From positions 1 to 5,529 of the forward strand of contig CAZJIS010000090.1 in the NCBI GenBank assembly GCA_964546125.1: DNA of 5,529 nucleotides, written 5' to 3'. Shown piece after piece: positions 5,139 to 5,529 of this stretch (position 1 is its first letter; each line of letters opens with the position of its first letter). The stretch is from Phil1 sp964546125 (GTDB lineage Bacteria > Bacillota > Clostridia > Christensenellales > CAG-138). The notes under the pieces are model-generated. The model ran no database searches, had not been told where the DNA came from, and was given only the letters and a program-made list of their open reading frames with translations. A program made the translations under genes and the position numbers.

Positions 5139-5529
5139 ATGAAACATACACGCAAAAACGGCCGTAGAATGCCCGCGCGCATCGCCCTCTTTGCGGCGCT
5201 GCTTGCGCTTGTGATGATGATCGCCGGCTGCGTGGAGCACGCCGTTATTGATCTTGGAGAGGAGCCGATCCTCTTGGATGAACCCACCGCAGAACCGATT
5301 GTGAGCGCAACGCAGGACGCCGGACCCGCGGACTTGCCCGCCGAGCCTGTGCAGGCGACCGCGGGGCAGCCGGTAACGGAGGAGCCGGCCGCCGCGCCAA
5401 CCGCCGCGCCGGGCGCGAAACCGACGGCCGCGCCGACCGCGAAGCCGACAATCGCGCCGACCGCGAAACCGACCGCCGCGCCGACCGCGAAACCGACCGC
5501 CGCGCCGACCGCGAAACCGACCGCCGCGC
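5139..5529 (+). CDS. Lipoprotein with Pro/Thr/Ala/Lys repeat linker (3' end outside window)
   Basis: This open frame starts at ATG 5139, eight bases after GGGAGG, and runs off the window with 130 codons and no stop. I do not recognise the function. Residues 1-30 are a lipoprotein signal peptide: basic start (MKHTRKNGRRMPAR), hydrophobic core (IALFAALLALVMMI) and lipobox IAGC, with Cys31 as the predicted lipidated residue. Residues 32-88 are acidic and proline-rich (VIDLGEEPILLDEPTAEP and similar), with no fold evident. From residue 90 the protein consists of octapeptide repeats of the form APTAKPTA, an extended, probably disordered spacer of the type that carries a surface domain through the cell wall. 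The functional domain, if any, must lie beyond the window. A strong promoter and terminator upstream make it the first gene of its own unit. Signal peptide, start and repeats are secure. Confidence 0.9.
   Translation, partial: MKHTRKNGRRMPARIALFAALLALVMMIAGCVEHAVIDLGEEPILLDEPTAEPIVSATQDAGPADLPAEPVQATAGQPVTEEPAAAPTAAPGAKPTAAPTAKPTIAPTAKPTAAPTAKPTAAPTAKPTAA
5406..5529 (+). repeat. 24-bp tandem repeat array, in frame, running off the window
   Basis: Five full 24-base units begin at 5406, 5430, 5454, 5478 and 5502, and a sixth begins at 5526. The last three full units are identical; the first two differ by a few bases (for example GGC for ACC, and ACAATC for ACCGCC). Each unit encodes APTAKPTA or a close variant. 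The identity gradient suggests recent expansion at the 3' side. Copy number may vary between strains, and the array is also a likely site of assembly error. Confidence 0.95.

Noticed and set aside
4951..5142. Small + strand open frame between the two lipoprotein genes
   Set aside because: It overlaps the end of the thioredoxin gene and runs through a terminator and a promoter, with no ribosome binding site of its own.
5406..5529. Tandem 24-bp units as a CRISPR array
   Set aside because: The units are directly contiguous with no spacers, stay in the reading frame and encode a regular octapeptide.

Overview
The window looks like chromosomal DNA from a GC-rich (about 60% by eye) Gram-positive bacterium of the Bacillota, most likely a member of the Clostridia. 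The reasons are a FloA-type flotillin, strong AGGAGG-class ribosome binding sites before every gene, clear sigma-A-type promoters, intrinsic terminators with T-runs, and two lipoproteins with lipobox signal peptides. A species cannot be named from the sequence alone. All recognised genes are on the + strand. There are no RNA genes, insertion sequences, integrases, phage genes or CRISPR arrays.

Layout. Positions 1-722 hold the 3' part of floA (flotillin-like membrane-microdomain protein), whose first ~90 codons lie outside the window. Positions 769-1425 hold a small membrane-anchored protein with a four-cysteine zinc ribbon, of unknown function. Positions 1467-2171 hold deoD (purine nucleoside phosphorylase). 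These three genes are separated by only 41-46 bases with no obvious promoter or terminator between them, so they may form one transcription unit. Positions 2172-2325 are a structured intergenic stretch, with alternative hairpins near the deoD end and a 13-bp GC-rich hairpin just before the next ribosome binding site. Positions 2326-2913 encode a TetR-family regulator. Positions 2914-3093 are an AT-rich regulatory gap with a palindrome, a terminator-like hairpin with a T7 tract, and an extended -10 box. Positions 3094-4239 encode a protein of the LOR/SDH-domain (TIGR00300, archaeal-type ornithine cyclodeaminase) family, closed by a good terminator.

The last 1.3 kb holds two separately transcribed lipoprotein genes. 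The first (4380-4970) is a TlpA/ResA-like thioredoxin lipoprotein with its own promoter and terminator. The second (from 5139, running off the end) is a lipoprotein whose signal peptide is followed by an acidic stretch and then a Pro/Thr/Ala/Lys octapeptide repeat encoded by near-perfect 24-bp tandem repeats.

Functional reading. The TetR gene and the cyclodeaminase-like gene behind it are the best candidate regulator-target pair. The other genes look like housekeeping or envelope functions that are neighbours rather than a single pathway. I do not see clear evidence of a wholly new system. The most unusual signals are: an inverted repeat that would hide the ribosome binding site of the last gene only in read-through transcripts; the regulatory gap in front of the cyclodeaminase-like gene; and the uncharacterised zinc-ribbon protein between floA and deoD.
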